From Haemophilus sp. C1 (GTDB taxonomy: Bacteria; Pseudomonadota; Gammaproteobacteria; Enterobacterales; Pasteurellaceae), in NCBI RefSeq assembly GCF_001276515.1, contig NZ_LDVZ01000008.1, forward strand, positions 7,307 through 71,306: a stretch of DNA of 64,000 nucleotides, read 5' to 3'. The notes beneath the pieces are model-generated. The model was not told the DNA's origin. It was given only the letters and a program-made list of their open reading frames with translations, and searched no databases. A program made the position numbers and the translations under genes. This document shows, one piece after another, positions 19,053 through 31,831 of the stretch. Each line of letters starts with the position of its first letter. Position 1 is the stretch's first letter.

Positions 19053-19841
19053 ATGCGTAAAATAAAATCTTTGGCATTGCTTGCCGTGGCAGCATTGGTT
19101 GTAGGATGTTCAAGTGGTTCAAAAGATGTTGAGCAAGCATCAGTAAATGAGTTGTACACTAAAGGTATTACATCATTACAAGAAGGCGGTTATTCTGAGG
19201 CTATTCGTTATTTAAAAGCGGCGACTGAACGTTTTCCTGGTAGTATTTATCAAGAACAGGCGATGCTAGATTTAATTTATGCAAACTATAAAGCACAAGA
19301 TTATACGCAAGTATTATTGACGGTAGATAGCTTTTTACATCAATTCCCACAAAGTCCGAACCAAGACTATGCAGTCTATATGGCTGGGTTAACCAATGCT
19401 GCAACAGGTGATAATTTCATTCAAGATTTCTTTGGAATTGATCGTGCGACACGTGAAACCACTTCTATGCGTACCGCTTTTTCTAATTTCCAAAATTTAG
19501 TTCGTGTATTCCCTAATAGCCCTTATGCTCAAGATGCTTTAGCGCGTATGGCTTATATTAAAGATGCGCTTGCTCGTCATGAGTTAGATATTGCAAAATT
19601 CTATGCAAAACGTGATGCTTGGGTTGCAGTGTCAAACCGTGTAGTTGGAATGTTGAAACAATATCCTGATGCTAAAGCAACTTATGAAGGTTTATCTTTG
19701 ATGAAAGAAGCGTATGAAAAAATGGGTTTAACAGCATTAGCCAATGATACCCAAAAAATTATTGATGCGAATAAAGATAAAACTTTTGCTCCAATTGAAA
19801 AACCAGATGAGCCAGAATTAAAAGTTCCGACTGCTAAATAG
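19053..19841 (+). CDS. bamD: Outer membrane assembly lipoprotein BamD
   Basis: BamD is an essential part of the BAM complex and binds BamA at the inner face of the outer membrane. The 262-residue product has a signal peptide with lipobox VVGC (acylated Cys at residue 19) and TPR repeats: LYTKGITSLQEGGYSEAIRYL, LDLIYANYKAQDYTQ, QFPQSPNQDYAVYMAGL and FPNSPYAQDALARMAYI. The start at ATG 19053 follows AAGGAAAA; the in-frame ATG at 19023 would put ten residues before the signal peptide. From memory its downstream neighbour smpB is not its neighbour in strain Rd. Confidence 0.95.
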   Translation: MRKIKSLALLAVAALVVGCSSGSKDVEQASVNELYTKGITSLQEGGYSEAIRYLKAATERFPGSIYQEQAMLDLIYANYKAQDYTQVLLTVDSFLHQFPQSPNQDYAVYMAGLTNAATGDNFIQDFFGIDRATRETTSMRTAFSNFQNLVRVFPNSPYAQDALARMAYIKDALARHELDIAKFYAKRDAWVAVSNRVVGMLKQYPDAKATYEGLSLMKEAYEKMGLTALANDTQKIIDANKDKTFAPIEKPDEPELKVPTAK

Positions 19842-19859
19842 TCATAAGAAGATATGAAT

Positions 19860-19887
19860 AAAAAGCCCGAATAATTTCGGGCTTTTT
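19860..19887. terminator. Bidirectional terminator between bamD and smpB
   Basis: A perfect 12-bp stem (AAAAAGCCCGAA / TTCGGGCTTTTT) with a 4-nt loop. It lies between convergent genes and works on both strands because the stem itself carries the A and T tracts. Confidence 0.9.
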
Positions 19888-19895
19888 GCTATATA

Positions 19896-20378
19896 TTATC
19901 CTCGATGTGCATTTTTCATAATGCGATCTTTTGTTACTTTCCATTCACGCTCTTTAAGATCATCGCGTTTATCATGTTGTTTTTTACCTTTGGCTAAACC
20001 AATTTTGACTTTTGCCCATGCACTTTTCCAATAAAGAGAAAGTGCTACGATGGTAAAACCGTCTCGGTTTGCTTTGCCAAATAGGGATGCTAATTCGCGT
20101 TTGTTTAATAATAACTTACGAGTGCGAGTTGGATCACAAACAATATGCGTTGATGCAACATTTAATGGCTGAATGCTTGCACCGAATAAAAAGGCTTCGC
20201 CATTTTTGAAAATGACATAACTATCGCTAATGTTTGCCTTGCCTGCGCGCATGGATTTGACTTCCCAGCCTTGTAGTTCAAGACCTGCTTCAATTTCATC
20301 TTCTATAAAATAATCATGTCTCGCACGTTTATTCAGTGCGATAGTATTTGATCCTGGTTTTACTTTTTTCTTTGTCAT
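19896..20378 (-). CDS. smpB: tmRNA-binding protein SmpB
   Basis: SmpB binds the tRNA-like domain of tmRNA and brings it to stalled ribosomes. The 160-residue product has the full pattern: [78 protein letters not shown] and the C-terminal tail [19 protein letters not shown] that enters the mRNA channel. The ssrA gene is not in this window. Confidence 0.97.
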   Translation of the reverse strand: MTKKKVKPGSNTIALNKRARHDYFIEDEIEAGLELQGWEVKSMRAGKANISDSYVIFKNGEAFLFGASIQPLNVASTHIVCDPTRTRKLLLNKRELASLFGKANRDGFTIVALSLYWKSAWAKVKIGLAKGKKQHDKRDDLKEREWKVTKDRIMKNAHRG

Positions 20379-20540
20379 AATTTTTATACCTTATTTTGCT
20401 TGGCGCATTTTATCGGATATCTATTTTTATAGCAAAAAAGATCATCTAGGGAGAACTGGCAGTCGCGTTTATTTTCAAACTTTAAAAGATAAAGGATTTA
20501 TAGAAAATTCAAGAAAAAATCACCGCACATTTGTAAGAAA

Positions 20541-20566
20541 AAACAGACACATTGCTGTGTCTGTTT
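20541..20566 (-). terminator. Terminator of pfkA
   Basis: An 11-bp stem (AAACAGACACA / TGTGTCTGTTT, loop TTGC) followed by TTTTCTTA on the minus strand, about 57 bp past the pfkA stop. The rest of the 244-bp gap up to smpB holds a near-match to the uptake signal (ACCGCACATT) and no convincing gene. Confidence 0.8.
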
Positions 20567-20622
20567 AAGTGAGATAAAAACATTAATTAAGTTTTGGTGA
20601 TTTATATAAAGTGAATAAACGA

Positions 20623-21588
20623 TTATTCCAAACGTTTTGCCACTTTAAGCCAATCAGCTTTAAATTCACGATGCATATTATTAATTGCATCGATAATATC
20701 ATGGTGAACAAGTTGTTCATTTTGGATGCCTACGCAGTAGCCACCTTTACCTTGTAGCAATAAATCTACCGCGTATGCGCCCATACGTGAAGCAAGAATA
20801 CGGTCAAATGCACAAGGAGAACCGCCACGTTGAATATGCCCTAAAACAGTTGCACGAGTTTCATGCCCAACGCGAGCTTCAATTTCTTTTGCGAGGGAAT
20901 GAACATCGGTTAAAAGTTCAGTGATTGCAATGATTGCATGGCGCTTACCACGAATAATGCTACGTTCAATTTGTTGAATTAATTCTTCTCGATTAAATTC
21001 AATTTCTGATGCGACGATATATTCACAACCGCCAGCGATGCCAGCAGAAATCGTTAAGTCACTACAATGGCGACCCATAATTTCAACGATAGAAATACGT
21101 TGGTGTGAGCTTGAGGTATCGCGTAAACGGTCGATTGCATCCACTGCAGTTTGTAATGCGGTTTGATAGCCAATGGTGTAGTCAGTACCTGCAACATCAT
21201 TATCAATAGTACCGGGTAAGCCAACACAAGGGAAACCATGTTCTTCGGTTAATAATTTAGCCCCCATATAAGAACCGTCACCACCGATAACCACGAGGGC
21301 ATCAATGCCGTGAGAACGTAAAATTTCTGCGCATTTCGCACGAACATTTGGATCTTTAAATTCAGGAAAGCGTGCAGAACCTAAGAAAGTACCGCCACGA
21401 TTAATTACATCAGATACGCTATAGCGATTTAATTGTTTGATTTTATTGTTGTATAAGCCTTGGTAACCATCATAGATACCAAATACTTCTAAGCCTTCTG
21501 CAAGTGCAGAACGTACTACGCCACGAATTGCGGCATTCATACCCGGCGCATCGCCACCACTTGTTAAAACTGCAATTTTTTTAATCAT
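20623..21588 (-). CDS. pfkA: ATP-dependent 6-phosphofructokinase
   Basis: This enzyme phosphorylates fructose 6-phosphate in glycolysis. The 321-residue product is of normal bacterial PfkA length. Motifs seen are [18 protein letters not shown] and [12 protein letters not shown] (ATP site), [20 protein letters not shown] with the catalytic Asp in [15 protein letters not shown], and [16 protein letters not shown] (fructose 6-phosphate site). It lies 95 bp after a lipoprotein gene on the same strand. Confidence 0.96.
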   Translation of the reverse strand: MIKKIAVLTSGGDAPGMNAAIRGVVRSALAEGLEVFGIYDGYQGLYNNKIKQLNRYSVSDVINRGGTFLGSARFPEFKDPNVRAKCAEILRSHGIDALVVIGGDGSYMGAKLLTEEHGFPCVGLPGTIDNDVAGTDYTIGYQTALQTAVDAIDRLRDTSSSHQRISIVEIMGRHCSDLTISAGIAGGCEYIVASEIEFNREELIQQIERSIIRGKRHAIIAITELLTDVHSLAKEIEARVGHETRATVLGHIQRGGSPCAFDRILASRMGAYAVDLLLQGKGGYCVGIQNEQLVHHDIIDAINNMHREFKADWLKVAKRLE

Positions 21589-21683
21589 AATTTACCTACT
21601 TTTAACCATAATTGAAAATGGGCATAAGATTACATCATTCAAAGAATCTGCTCTAGCAAAATCTGATGAGATTTTGATCTACA

Positions 21684-22265
21684 TTATTTTTCACAGAACA
21701 ATTGCCATTTCAAATTTTGTAACTGTTTTCTTTCTATATCCACAATGTATTTTTGCAAATGTTGTTGCACTTTATCGACGGATAAATGTTTAGAAAGTGT
21801 TGGTTGTTGTACTTTTTGCGAATATTGATACTGAACAAAGCCACATTGTGGTAATTGTCGTCCTTTCATCACATTGACTTGCCAAGATGGATTTTCTTTC
21901 GTTGGCGAATAGATGACATATCCATTTAATTCATTTGGATTGGTTGAATTTTCTGGAATAGCATCGAAATGGAAATCTTTTACGCCTGTATTACGATAAA
22001 TACGTTCTCTCAATGCAATGCGTTCTTTAATTGAACGCGCTGGTTGATTACGATCAAAGAGAATTTCAATTTCAGATTGCCAATTTTCTAGCGTATCTGG
22101 CTTAGCCACATAAACATAGCGTGCAATGGTTCCTAAATCTTGGTTGCCAGTAAGTACATAATGTTTGCCATTATGTTCTAACTGCGTAGGCACATTTAAT
22201 TGGGTCAGCTTAGTTGCACAGCCTGAAAGTATAAGTGCGGTCAAAATAACAAAAATTTTATTCAT
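21684..22265 (-). CDS. Predicted lipoprotein of unknown function
   Basis: A 193-residue predicted lipoprotein: [20 protein letters not shown] has a short positive start, a hydrophobic core and lipobox LSGC (Cys at residue 16). I recognise no domain in the mature part (about residues 17-193), which is rich in polar residues. The start at ATG 22265 overlaps the end of yaaA by 8 nt, so translation is coupled; the longer open frame from 22328 would bury the signal peptide. An uptake signal core (22233-22241) lies inside the signal peptide codons, which limits the residues there. Confidence 0.8.
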   Translation of the reverse strand: MNKIFVILTALILSGCATKLTQLNVPTQLEHNGKHYVLTGNQDLGTIARYVYVAKPDTLENWQSEIEILFDRNQPARSIKERIALRERIYRNTGVKDFHFDAIPENSTNPNELNGYVIYSPTKENPSWQVNVMKGRQLPQCGFVQYQYSQKVQQPTLSKHLSVDKVQQHLQKYIVDIERKQLQNLKWQLFCEK

Positions 22266-23034
22266 TAATATCTCGCTTAAAGACAAATTCGGTTTCAGTT
22301 GATGATGCTGAATCAAACCAATAACCACCTAAATCAAATTCTTTTAACTGTTCAATTTCGGTTAAACGATGTTGAATAAGATAACGGCACATTAATCCTC
22401 GCGCTTTTTTAGCATAAAAGCTAATTACTTTATATTTTCCATTTTTATTGTCTAAGAAAACTGGCTTGATAATTTTGGCGTTAAGTTGGTTTTCTTTAAC
22501 AGATTTATAATATTCATCAGAGGCTAAATTGACTAACACATTATCGCCTTGTGCATCAATAGCTTGTTGAACTGCTTGCGTGATCACATTTCCCCAAAAG
22601 GCATACAGATCTTTTCCTTTTGGATTAGCTAATTTTGTGCCCATTTCTAATCGGTAAGGCTGCATTAAATCAAGTGGTTTTAAAAGCCCATAAAGCCCAG
22701 AAAGCATACGTAAATGGGATTGAGCAAAAACAACATCATCTTCTGAAAGGGAATCAGCATCTAAACCAGTATAAACATCGCCTTTAAATGCAAATAATGC
22801 AGCGCGGGAATTGTTTTCATTGTGAATTTTTGTCCATTCTGCAAAGCGTGCTGCATTTAGACCAGCTAACTTATCGCTGATAGACATAAGCGATGAAAGA
22901 TCTTGCGGAGAAAGTTTACGACAAACCTCAATAAGTTGTTCGCTGTAATCAGTAAAGTGCGGTTGAGAAACAGGAAAATTTTTTACCGCACTTTCAAAGT
23001 CAAGGGTTTTCGCAGGGGAGATAATGGCTAACAT
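22258..23034 (-). CDS. yaaA: Peroxide stress protein YaaA
   Basis: A 258-residue UPF0246/DUF328 protein; in E. coli YaaA limits intracellular iron during peroxide stress and binds DNA. The family start [15 protein letters not shown] and the motifs [20 protein letters not shown] and [17 protein letters not shown] are clear. The start at ATG 23034 matches the conserved N terminus; the ATG at 23115 would add 27 residues without homology. It follows dprA by 52 bp. Two uptake signal cores in opposite orientation (22955 and 22985) lie inside the coding region. Confidence 0.92.
   Translation of the reverse strand: MLAIISPAKTLDFESAVKNFPVSQPHFTDYSEQLIEVCRKLSPQDLSSLMSISDKLAGLNAARFAEWTKIHNENNSRAALFAFKGDVYTGLDADSLSEDDVVFAQSHLRMLSGLYGLLKPLDLMQPYRLEMGTKLANPKGKDLYAFWGNVITQAVQQAIDAQGDNVLVNLASDEYYKSVKENQLNAKIIKPVFLDNKNGKYKVISFYAKKARGLMCRYLIQHRLTEIEQLKEFDLGGYWFDSASSTETEFVFKRDINE
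22955..22993. repeat. Inverted pair of DNA uptake signals inside yaaA
   Basis: AAGTGCGGT (22955-22963) and ACCGCACTT (22985-22993), 21 bp apart, lie in the yaaA coding sequence. They encode parts of the segment [14 protein letters not shown]. Both cores carry the usual flanking A/T tracts. Two cores within 40 bp of a protein-coding region is dense and suggests that the protein tolerates uptake-driven change here. Confidence 0.85.
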
Positions 23035-23086
23035 AATCGTCCTTTTATGAAAAAAGAATGGGCGTATATTAGCATAAAAATTTACA

Positions 23087-24358
<1,272 letters not shown>

Positions 24359-24488
24359 TCAATAATAAAAATTTGCTGAATGCAATTAACTTGGTTGAAT
24401 ATTCTTTTTATTTTAAATTTATTAGTTAAATGTATATTTTATCTTGTGTTTGAATGATTGTTTTTGATATAAAACGCTAAAAAATAGT

Positions 24489-24516
24489 TTGACAGCCAGT
24501 TTTTTATTTGTAATAT
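24489..24516 (+). promoter_or_regulatory. Sigma-70 promoter of the leucine operon
   Basis: A perfect -35 box TTGACA (24489-24494), a 16-bp spacer and TAATAT as -10 (24511-24516), 33 bp before the leader peptide start. The 340 bp between dprA and this leader hold the CRP-S site and this promoter facing opposite ways, and otherwise AT-rich DNA with no further recognised feature. Confidence 0.82.
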
Positions 24517-24548
24517 GAAAAGCGTTTTACACAGAAGGATTTTTATTT

Positions 24549-24608
24549 ATGTCTCGTATTGTTTCTTTATCTCTCAACCTGCTGCTCTCACACTTTGTGT
24601 GCGGCTAA
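24549..24608 (+). CDS. leuL: leu operon leader peptide
   Basis: A 19-residue ORF (MSRIVSLSLNLLLSHFVCG) preceded by AGAAGGA. Five of its codons are leucine, including three in a row after Asn (CTG CTG CTC). It overlaps a small hairpin (CACAC-TTT-GTGTG, 24589-24601) and is followed by a terminator. This is the standard layout for ribosome-mediated attenuation by charged leucyl-tRNA. Slow reading of the Leu codons would favour the antiterminated form and leuABCD expression. Confidence 0.88.
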   Translation: MSRIVSLSLNLLLSHFVCG

Positions 24609-24649
24609 GTTGTGGATGAAAAACAGTCAGATGTAAATACCCAATTTTA

Positions 24650-24673
24650 AACCCGCACTTTATAAGTTGCGGG
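24650..24673 (+). terminator. leu attenuator terminator
   Basis: Stem AACCCGCA / TGCGGGTT with a short loop, followed directly by TTTTTT, 42 nt after the leader peptide stop and about 78 nt before the leuA ATG. The stem uses an almost complete uptake-like CCGCACTT segment (CCCGCACTT). It is the terminator arm of the attenuator. Confidence 0.88.
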
Positions 24674-24750
24674 TTTTTTGTCTAAAAAATACAGGAAAAT
24701 GCACTGCACTTTGGAGTGATTTCAGAAGGACTTTTAGTAAGGACATTGTT

Positions 24751-26298
24751 ATGACAGATCGCGTTATTATTTTTGATACTACCTTGCGTGATGGGGAACA
24801 GGCATTAAAAGCAAGTTTGACGGTAAAAGAAAAGTTACAGATTGCTTTATCACTTGAACGCTTAGGCGTGGATGTAATGGAAGTGGGGTTCCCCGTTTCT
24901 TCTCAAGGGGATTTTGAATCGGTACAAACCATTGCACGCTATATCAAAAACGCTCGTGTTGCCGCGTTATCTCGAGCCGTAGATAAAGACATTGATGCCG
25001 CATACGAGGTATTGAAAGTTGCTGAAGCATTTCGTATTCATACTTTTATTGCAAGCTCGGCATTACACGTTGAAGCGAAATTAAAACGTTCTTTTGATGA
25101 TGTAGTAGGAATGGCTGTTGCAGCAGTGAAACGTGCACGTAATTATACGGATGATGTTGAGTTCTCTTGCGAAGATGCCGGCCGTACAGGTATTGATAAT
25201 ATCTGTCGCATTGTTGAAGCCGCAATCAATGCGGGTGCAACTACGGTAAATATTCCTGATACAGTAGGTTTTTGTTTACCAAATGAATACGGCAACATTA
25301 TTGCTCAAGTGCGCAATCGCGTGCCGAATATCGACAAAGCTGTGATTTCTGTGCATTGCCATAATGACTTAGGTATGGCAACCGCTAATTCTTTAACCGC
25401 AGTACAAAATGGTGCGCGTCAAATTGAATGTACTATTAATGGAATTGGGGAACGTGCGGGCAATACTTCTCTTGAAGAAGTGGTAATGGCAATGAAAGTT
25501 CGCCAAGAGTTTATGGGCGTGGATACTCGTATCAACACTCAAGAAATTCACCGTGTGAGTCAAATGGTTAGCCAACTTTGTAATATGCCAATTCAACCAA
25601 ATAAAGCTATTGTGGGTTCAAATGCTTTTGCCCATTCTTCTGGTATCCATCAAGATGGTATGTTGAAAAACAAAAATACCTACGAAATCATGTCACCAGA
25701 AACCATCGGTTTGAAAAAAGAAAAATTGAATTTAACTGCACGTTCTGGTCGTGCGGCTGTGAAAGGTCATATGACAGATATGGGCTATAACGAACAAGAT
25801 TATGATTTGGATAAATTGTACGATGCGTTCTTAAAATTGGCGGATAAAAAAGGTCAGGTATTCGATTATGACTTAGAAGCATTGGCATTTATCGATATGC
25901 AACAAGGGGATGAAGATCGTTTGGTATTAGATAAACTTTCTGCTCATTCAACGAAAGAATATCCGGCAACCGCTTTTGTTCAAGTGGAATTAGATGGCGA
26001 AAAATTAAGTACGTCTTCAATTGGTGGTAATGGCCCGGTGGATGCCGTTTATAACGCAATCTTAAATTTAACTGGCTTAGAAATCAAAATGTCCCACTAC
26101 AACTTAACTGCAAAAGGCGAAGGTGCTGAAGCCTTAGGTCAGGTGGATATCGTGGTTGAACATGAAGGCCGTAAATTCCATGGTGTTGGTTTAGCGACAG
26201 ACATCGTTGAATCTTCCGCACTTGCTTTAGTTCATGCAATTAATGCCATTTATCGCGCACATAAAGTGGCAGACATTAAAAGCCATAAACATCACTAA
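24751..26298 (+). CDS. leuA: 2-isopropylmalate synthase
   Basis: LeuA condenses acetyl-CoA with 2-oxoisovalerate, the first step of leucine synthesis. The 515-residue product begins [20 protein letters not shown], with the metal-binding DTTLRDGEQ and the later [15 protein letters not shown]. The linker and the C-terminal LeuA dimer/regulatory domain (about residues 390-510, [13 protein letters not shown]) for leucine feedback inhibition are present. ATG 24751 follows AAGGACATT; the in-frame extension to 24667 runs through the attenuator and is not coding. Confidence 0.97.
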   Translation: MTDRVIIFDTTLRDGEQALKASLTVKEKLQIALSLERLGVDVMEVGFPVSSQGDFESVQTIARYIKNARVAALSRAVDKDIDAAYEVLKVAEAFRIHTFIASSALHVEAKLKRSFDDVVGMAVAAVKRARNYTDDVEFSCEDAGRTGIDNICRIVEAAINAGATTVNIPDTVGFCLPNEYGNIIAQVRNRVPNIDKAVISVHCHNDLGMATANSLTAVQNGARQIECTINGIGERAGNTSLEEVVMAMKVRQEFMGVDTRINTQEIHRVSQMVSQLCNMPIQPNKAIVGSNAFAHSSGIHQDGMLKNKNTYEIMSPETIGLKKEKLNLTARSGRAAVKGHMTDMGYNEQDYDLDKLYDAFLKLADKKGQVFDYDLEALAFIDMQQGDEDRLVLDKLSAHSTKEYPATAFVQVELDGEKLSTSSIGGNGPVDAVYNAILNLTGLEIKMSHYNLTAKGEGAEALGQVDIVVEHEGRKFHGVGLATDIVESSALALVHAINAIYRAHKVADIKSHKHH

Positions 26299-26420
26299 CC
26301 CAATCCCCCTCTTTAGCAAAGATGGGTTAGGGGAGATTTGGCAGAAGTAACATCAACCTCAGTGGTGAATTTTATATCGTTAAAATCTCCTCCAGACCCT
26401 CTTCACAAAAGATGAGAGAA
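26299..26420. repeat. Degenerate inverted intergenic repeat after leuA
   Basis: CCCAATCCCCCTCTTTAGC (from 26299) with GGGTTAGGGGAGATTT forms an imperfect hairpin. A second, more decayed copy of AAATCTCC-TCC-ACCCTCTT (26381-26420) lies in the opposite direction. The motif looks like a dispersed Pasteurellaceae intergenic repeat rather than a gene. An uptake signal core follows at 26426. It may act as an mRNA stability or attenuation element between leuA and leuB; that is inference. Confidence 0.5.
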
Positions 26421-26451
26421 AATTAACCGCACTTTAGTGTGACTGAAATAG

Positions 26452-27537
<1,086 letters not shown>

Positions 27538-27549
27538 TAAAAATAATTA

Positions 27550-27588
27550 AAGTGCGGTTGAAAAACACTTCGAATTTTAACCGCACTT
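27550..27588 (+). repeat. Inverted uptake-signal pair between leuB and leuC
   Basis: AAGTGCGGTT (27550-27559) and AACCGCACTT (27579-27588) form a 10-bp stem with a 19-nt loop. No T run follows, so full termination is unlikely. It may trim or stabilise mRNA between leuB and leuC while serving in DNA uptake. Confidence 0.75.
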
Positions 27589-27613
27589 CCCTTAACGAAT
27601 AGAGAAAAATATT

Positions 27614-29023
27614 ATGGCAAAAACACTTTACGAAAAATTATTTGATTCACACATTGTGTATGAAGTAGAGGGCGAAACGCCAATTTTGTATATTAACCGT
27701 CATTTGATTCACGAAGTAACCAGCCCGCAAGCCTTTGATGGTTTACGTGTTGCGGGGCGCCAAGTGCGCCAAGTGAACAAAACTTTCGGCACAATGGATC
27801 ACAGCATTTCTACTCAAGTACGAGATGTCAATAAACTTGAAGGTCAAGCGAAAATTCAAGTGTTAGAACTTGATAAAAATACCAAGGCGACGGGTATCAA
27901 ATTATTTGATATGACAACCAAAGAGCAAGGCATTGTACATGTTATGGGGCCTGAACAAGGTTTAACTTTGCCAGGCATGACAATCGTCTGCGGTGACTCC
28001 CACACAGCTACTCATGGTGCTTTCGGTGCTTTAGCATTTGGTATTGGCACTTCTGAAGTGGAACATGTATTAGCCACTCAAACACTAAAACAAGCTCGCG
28101 CAAAAAGTATGAAAATTGAAGTTCGAGGCAAAGTGGCACCGGGCATTACCGCCAAAGACATTATTCTTGCCATTATCGGTAAAACCACTATGGCGGGCGG
28201 TACAGGCCATGTAGTGGAATTCTGCGGCGAAGCGATTCGTGATCTTTCTATGGAAGGCCGTATGACCGTTTGTAATATGGCGATTGAAATGGGTGCCAAA
28301 GCAGGTTTAATCGCACCGGATGAAACTACTTTCGAATACTTAAAAGGTCGTCCACATGCACCGAAAGGTAAAGATTGGGATGATGCTGTCGCTTATTGGA
28401 AAACCTTAAAATCTGATGAGGATGCAACATTTGATACAGTGGTGATATTGGATGCAAAAGACATCGCACCACAAGTAACTTGGGGGACAAACCCTGGGCA
28501 GGTAATTTCTGTGAATGAAACCATACCAAATCCGCAAGAAATGGCAGATCCTGTACAACGTGCTTCGGCGGAAAAAGCCTTACATTATATTGGCTTGGAA
28601 GCTGGCACTAATTTAAAAGATATTAAAGTTGATCAAGTATTTATCGGATCTTGCACCAACTCGCGCATTGAAGATTTACGCGCAGCAGCGGCGGTGATGA
28701 AAGGACGCAAAAAAGCCGATAACGTAAAACGGATTTTAGTGGTGCCGGGTTCAGGTTTAGTGAAAGAACAAGCAGAAAAAGAAGGTTTGGATAAAATCTT
28801 TATTGCAGCAGGTGCGGAATGGCGTAATCCGGGGTGTTCTATGTGTTTAGGGATGAACGATGACCGTTTAGGCGAATGGGAACGTTGTGCTTCCACATCT
28901 AACCGTAACTTTGAAGGTCGTCAAGGTCGTAATGGACGTACCCATTTAGTAAGCCCTGCTATGGCGGCAGCGGCAGGAATGTTCGGTAAATTTGTTGATA
29001 TTCGTGAAGTGGCATTAAATTAA
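27614..29023 (+). CDS. leuC: 3-isopropylmalate dehydratase large subunit
   Basis: LeuC, with LeuD, isomerises 2- to 3-isopropylmalate. The 469-residue subunit belongs to the aconitase family. Cluster ligands are the Cys in [17 protein letters not shown] and the pair in [33 protein letters not shown] and the C-terminal [20 protein letters not shown] are also family-typical. leuD follows after 24 bp. Confidence 0.97.
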   Translation: MAKTLYEKLFDSHIVYEVEGETPILYINRHLIHEVTSPQAFDGLRVAGRQVRQVNKTFGTMDHSISTQVRDVNKLEGQAKIQVLELDKNTKATGIKLFDMTTKEQGIVHVMGPEQGLTLPGMTIVCGDSHTATHGAFGALAFGIGTSEVEHVLATQTLKQARAKSMKIEVRGKVAPGITAKDIILAIIGKTTMAGGTGHVVEFCGEAIRDLSMEGRMTVCNMAIEMGAKAGLIAPDETTFEYLKGRPHAPKGKDWDDAVAYWKTLKSDEDATFDTVVILDAKDIAPQVTWGTNPGQVISVNETIPNPQEMADPVQRASAEKALHYIGLEAGTNLKDIKVDQVFIGSCTNSRIEDLRAAAAVMKGRKKADNVKRILVVPGSGLVKEQAEKEGLDKIFIAAGAEWRNPGCSMCLGMNDDRLGEWERCASTSNRNFEGRQGRNGRTHLVSPAMAAAAGMFGKFVDIREVALN

Positions 29024-29047
29024 AGTGCAAAAAGAGGAAAAAGAAAA

Positions 29048-29650
29048 ATGGCAGGATTTAAACAACTTTCAGGCTTAGTCGTACCATTGGATGCGGCAAA
29101 TATAGATACCGATGCAATTATCCCAAAACAATTTTTACAAGCCATTACTCGCGTGGGTTTCGGCAAACACTTATTCCACGAATGGCGTTATTTAGATGTA
29201 GAAGGCAGCAAGCCTAATCCGGAATTTGTGTTGAATTATCCACAATATCAAGGCGCAACCATTTTATTAGCACGTAAAAACCTTGGCTGTGGTTCCTCTC
29301 GTGAGCATGCGCCTTGGGCATTAGCAGATTATGGTTTTAAAGTAATGATTGCACCAAGTTTTGCAGATATTTTCTATAACAACAGCTTAAATAATCATAT
29401 GTTACCGATTCGCTTAAGCGAAGAAGAAGTGGAAGAAATCTTCCAATGGGTATGGGCAAATGAAGGTAAACAAATCCATGTGGATTTAGAAGCGATGACC
29501 GTAACTGTAGGTGACAAAGTCTATCACTTTGAACTGGATGAATTCCGCCGTCATTGTTTGTTAAACGGATTGGATAATATCGGCTTAACCCTTCAACACG
29601 AAGACAAAATCTCAGAATACGAGAAAAACATCCCAGCGTTCTTACGCTAA
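29048..29650 (+). CDS. leuD: 3-isopropylmalate dehydratase small subunit
   Basis: The 200-residue small (swivelling) subunit. Typical segments are [39 protein letters not shown] (substrate site) and [20 protein letters not shown]. It closes leuABCD. Its only visible terminator is the hairpin in the IS remnant that starts about 25 bp downstream. Confidence 0.96.
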   Translation: MAGFKQLSGLVVPLDAANIDTDAIIPKQFLQAITRVGFGKHLFHEWRYLDVEGSKPNPEFVLNYPQYQGATILLARKNLGCGSSREHAPWALADYGFKVMIAPSFADIFYNNSLNNHMLPIRLSEEEVEEIFQWVWANEGKQIHVDLEAMTVTVGDKVYHFELDEFRRHCLLNGLDNIGLTLQHEDKISEYEKNIPAFLR

Positions 29651-29673
29651 AAAAGATAAAAGTTAGGTGTTTT

Positions 29674-30427
29674 TTATTTAACCCTAAAAGTTAGACTATT
29701 AAATTAAGGACTGAGTTCTATACTCCATGGGGCTTAGTCCTTTTAGTTTACACTGAGTACGCTCATGATTGTAATAATGAATGTACTCATGAATTATTTT
29801 TCTAGTTGATCAAAAGTATCAAATTGTTTTCCATTGTAGTCTTCCTTTTTTACTGCCCAAATAAGCTCTCCGTCACCGCATTATCTAAACAATTTCTTTT
29901 TCTCGGCATACTTTGTTGAATACTGTTTTTCAATAGGATTTATTGATAACCTCTCATTTGATATTATTTTCTTTGCTCGCACTACAGTGCAATAAAATTT
30001 GTCCAATTATTGCATAATGGCTTTTCACTTCAGATATTGTTTGATTTAATGGGGGATTATTCAGTATTTTCTTTTATCATTTGAAAGAACAAATCGATAA
30101 AGATAAGACGATATCACAACAAATTATACGGATTATCGTGATAATCATGAATGTTACGTTTATCCTCTTATTACTCTAGCTCTAAGTCCTCCTCAACATC
30201 AATCATAAGAAAACCCAACGTATGATAAATATATTGGACATTAAGGAGAATTTGACGATTTAATATTTGTTCGGGAGGTTGAAAATATGTTTGGATGAGA
30301 AAACAATTTTTACTGTGTTGAAGATAAAAATCCCTCACTTGTTGTTTGGCAGATAGAGTGTATTTAGTCAATAAAAAATCTGCGCCTTAGTCAGTTGGTT
30401 GTTTAGTCCAACTTTAGGGGCAGATTA
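29674..30427 (-). mobile_element. IS3-family remnant C
   Basis: About 750 bp of decayed IS related to copy B. The left end (CCTAAAAGTTAGACT, then AAGGACTGAGTTCT) and the right end (AATCTGCGCCTTAG... GTTTAGTCCAACTTTAGGGG) are recognisable. An orfA start remains at 30171-30371 (MTKYTLSAKQQVRDFYLQHS), but it is out of frame soon after, and most of orfB is lost. It separates leuD from the aminotransferase block and sits at an apparent gene-order breakpoint. Confidence 0.82.
29706..29742 (+). terminator. IS-end hairpin acting as leuABCD terminator
   Basis: Stem AAGGACTGAGTTCTAT / ATGGGGCTTAGTCCTT (16 positions with several G:U pairs) with a 5-nt loop, followed by TTAGTTT. It comes 55 bp after the leuD stop. 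The stem is longer than in copy B and keeps its pairing through G:U wobbles despite base changes. Confidence 0.6.
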
Positions 30428-30461
30428 TTTAGTCTTCTTTATTATTTGGTCAAAATATAAG

Positions 30462-31676
30462 TTATTGACGGTAGTCCGACAAAAATCTTGCTAATTTTGT
30501 AATGGCTTCTTCAAGTTGATTTACATAAGGAAGAGTAACAACACGGAAGTGATCTGGAGAATGCCAATTAAATCCTTTACCGTGCACAAGTAACACTTTT
30601 TCTTTGCGGAGTAAATCAAGCACCATTTTTTCATCACTGTGAATATTGAATTTTTTCACATCGATTTTTGGGAACATATACATCGCCCCCATTGGTTTTA
30701 CGCAAGTAATACCGGGTATTTGAGTAATAAGATCATAGGCTTTGTTTCGTTGCTCAAGTAATCGGCCGCCCGGTAAAATAAATTCATTAATACTTTGATA
30801 GCCACCAAGTGCGGTTTGAATTGCATGTTGCATTGGTACGTTAGCACATAAACGCATAGATGCCAGCATATCTAAACCTTCAATATAACCTTTCGCATTA
30901 TGTTTTGGACCATTTAAAATCATCCAGCCTTGGCGGAAGCCTGCAACTCGATAAGCTTTTGATAAACCATTTAACGTAACGGTTAATAAATCAGGGGCAA
31001 GTGCGGCAATGTGATGATGTACTGCGCCATCGTATAAAATTTTGTCGTAGATTTCGTCAGCGAAGATAATCAAATTATTTTGGCGAGCGATTTCTACAAT
31101 TTCTTGTAATAATTCTTTGCTGTACACCGCTCCAGTTGGGTTGTTTGGGTTGATGATGACAATCGCTTTAGTCTTCGCATTCATCTTGGCTTTAATATCA
31201 TCAATAGCGGGGAACCAATTTGCTTCTTCATCACAAAGGTAATGAACAGCTTTACCGCCAGAAAGGGTTACCGCTGCAGTCCAAAGCGGATAATCAGGCA
31301 TCGGCACAAGTACTTCATCACCATCATTGAGCAATGCTTGCATTGCCATTGTGATAAGCTCAGATACGCCGTTACCAATATACACATCATTGACGGTCGC
31401 ACCGTGAATCCCTTTTGATTGATAATATTGCACAATCGCCTTACGAGCAGAATATAACCCTTTTGAATCACAATAGCCTTGAGCCGATGGCAAATTACGT
31501 AGCACGTCCACTAAAATTTCATCGGGTGCTTCAAAGCCGAAAGGGGCGGGGTTGCCGATATTAAGTTTTAAAATTTTATTGCCTTCTTCTTCTAAGCGTA
31601 GTGCTTCTTTGTGCACTGGCCCGCGAATGTCATAACATACGTGTTCTAATTTGTCGGATTTTGGGAATAATCGCAT
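30462..31676 (-). CDS. alaA: Pyridoxal-phosphate aminotransferase, AlaA type
   Basis: A 404-residue class I aminotransferase. PLP-binding residues are visible: the NPNNPTGAVYS motif, IIFADEIYDKILYDG (Asp and Tyr contacts), and the Schiff-base lysine in TLNGLSKAYRVAGFRQGWMI. The N terminus LEHVCYDIRGPVHKEALRLE matches the glutamate-pyruvate aminotransferase AlaA of E. coli. It is divergent from menF. Other class I activities cannot be excluded from sequence. Confidence 0.88.
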   Translation of the reverse strand: MRLFPKSDKLEHVCYDIRGPVHKEALRLEEEGNKILKLNIGNPAPFGFEAPDEILVDVLRNLPSAQGYCDSKGLYSARKAIVQYYQSKGIHGATVNDVYIGNGVSELITMAMQALLNDGDEVLVPMPDYPLWTAAVTLSGGKAVHYLCDEEANWFPAIDDIKAKMNAKTKAIVIINPNNPTGAVYSKELLQEIVEIARQNNLIIFADEIYDKILYDGAVHHHIAALAPDLLTVTLNGLSKAYRVAGFRQGWMILNGPKHNAKGYIEGLDMLASMRLCANVPMQHAIQTALGGYQSINEFILPGGRLLEQRNKAYDLITQIPGITCVKPMGAMYMFPKIDVKKFNIHSDEKMVLDLLRKEKVLLVHGKGFNWHSPDHFRVVTLPYVNQLEEAITKLARFLSDYRQ

Positions 31677-31831
31677 AGTGAAATCCTTTTGTATCTAATA
31701 AATTTTTCGAGAAAAGTGCGGTTAATTTACGCTGAATTTTCAATATTGAAAAGATTCTGTAAAAAAATTTTTTGTCATTAACAATCTGCGGTAGAATACG
31801 GCTAATTTTTGTGTATTTAAAACAAAATCTA

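Noticed and set aside
20400..20580. An open stretch in the smpB-pfkA gap that reads GSRVYFQTLKDKGFIENS and could be a protein remnant
   Set aside because: It has no start codon or ribosome-binding site, ends in the pfkA terminator, and I recognise no family. Likely chance openness in AT-rich DNA.
24667..24750. In-frame N-terminal extension of leuA
   Set aside because: It begins inside the attenuator stem, and the homologous N terminus starts at 24751.
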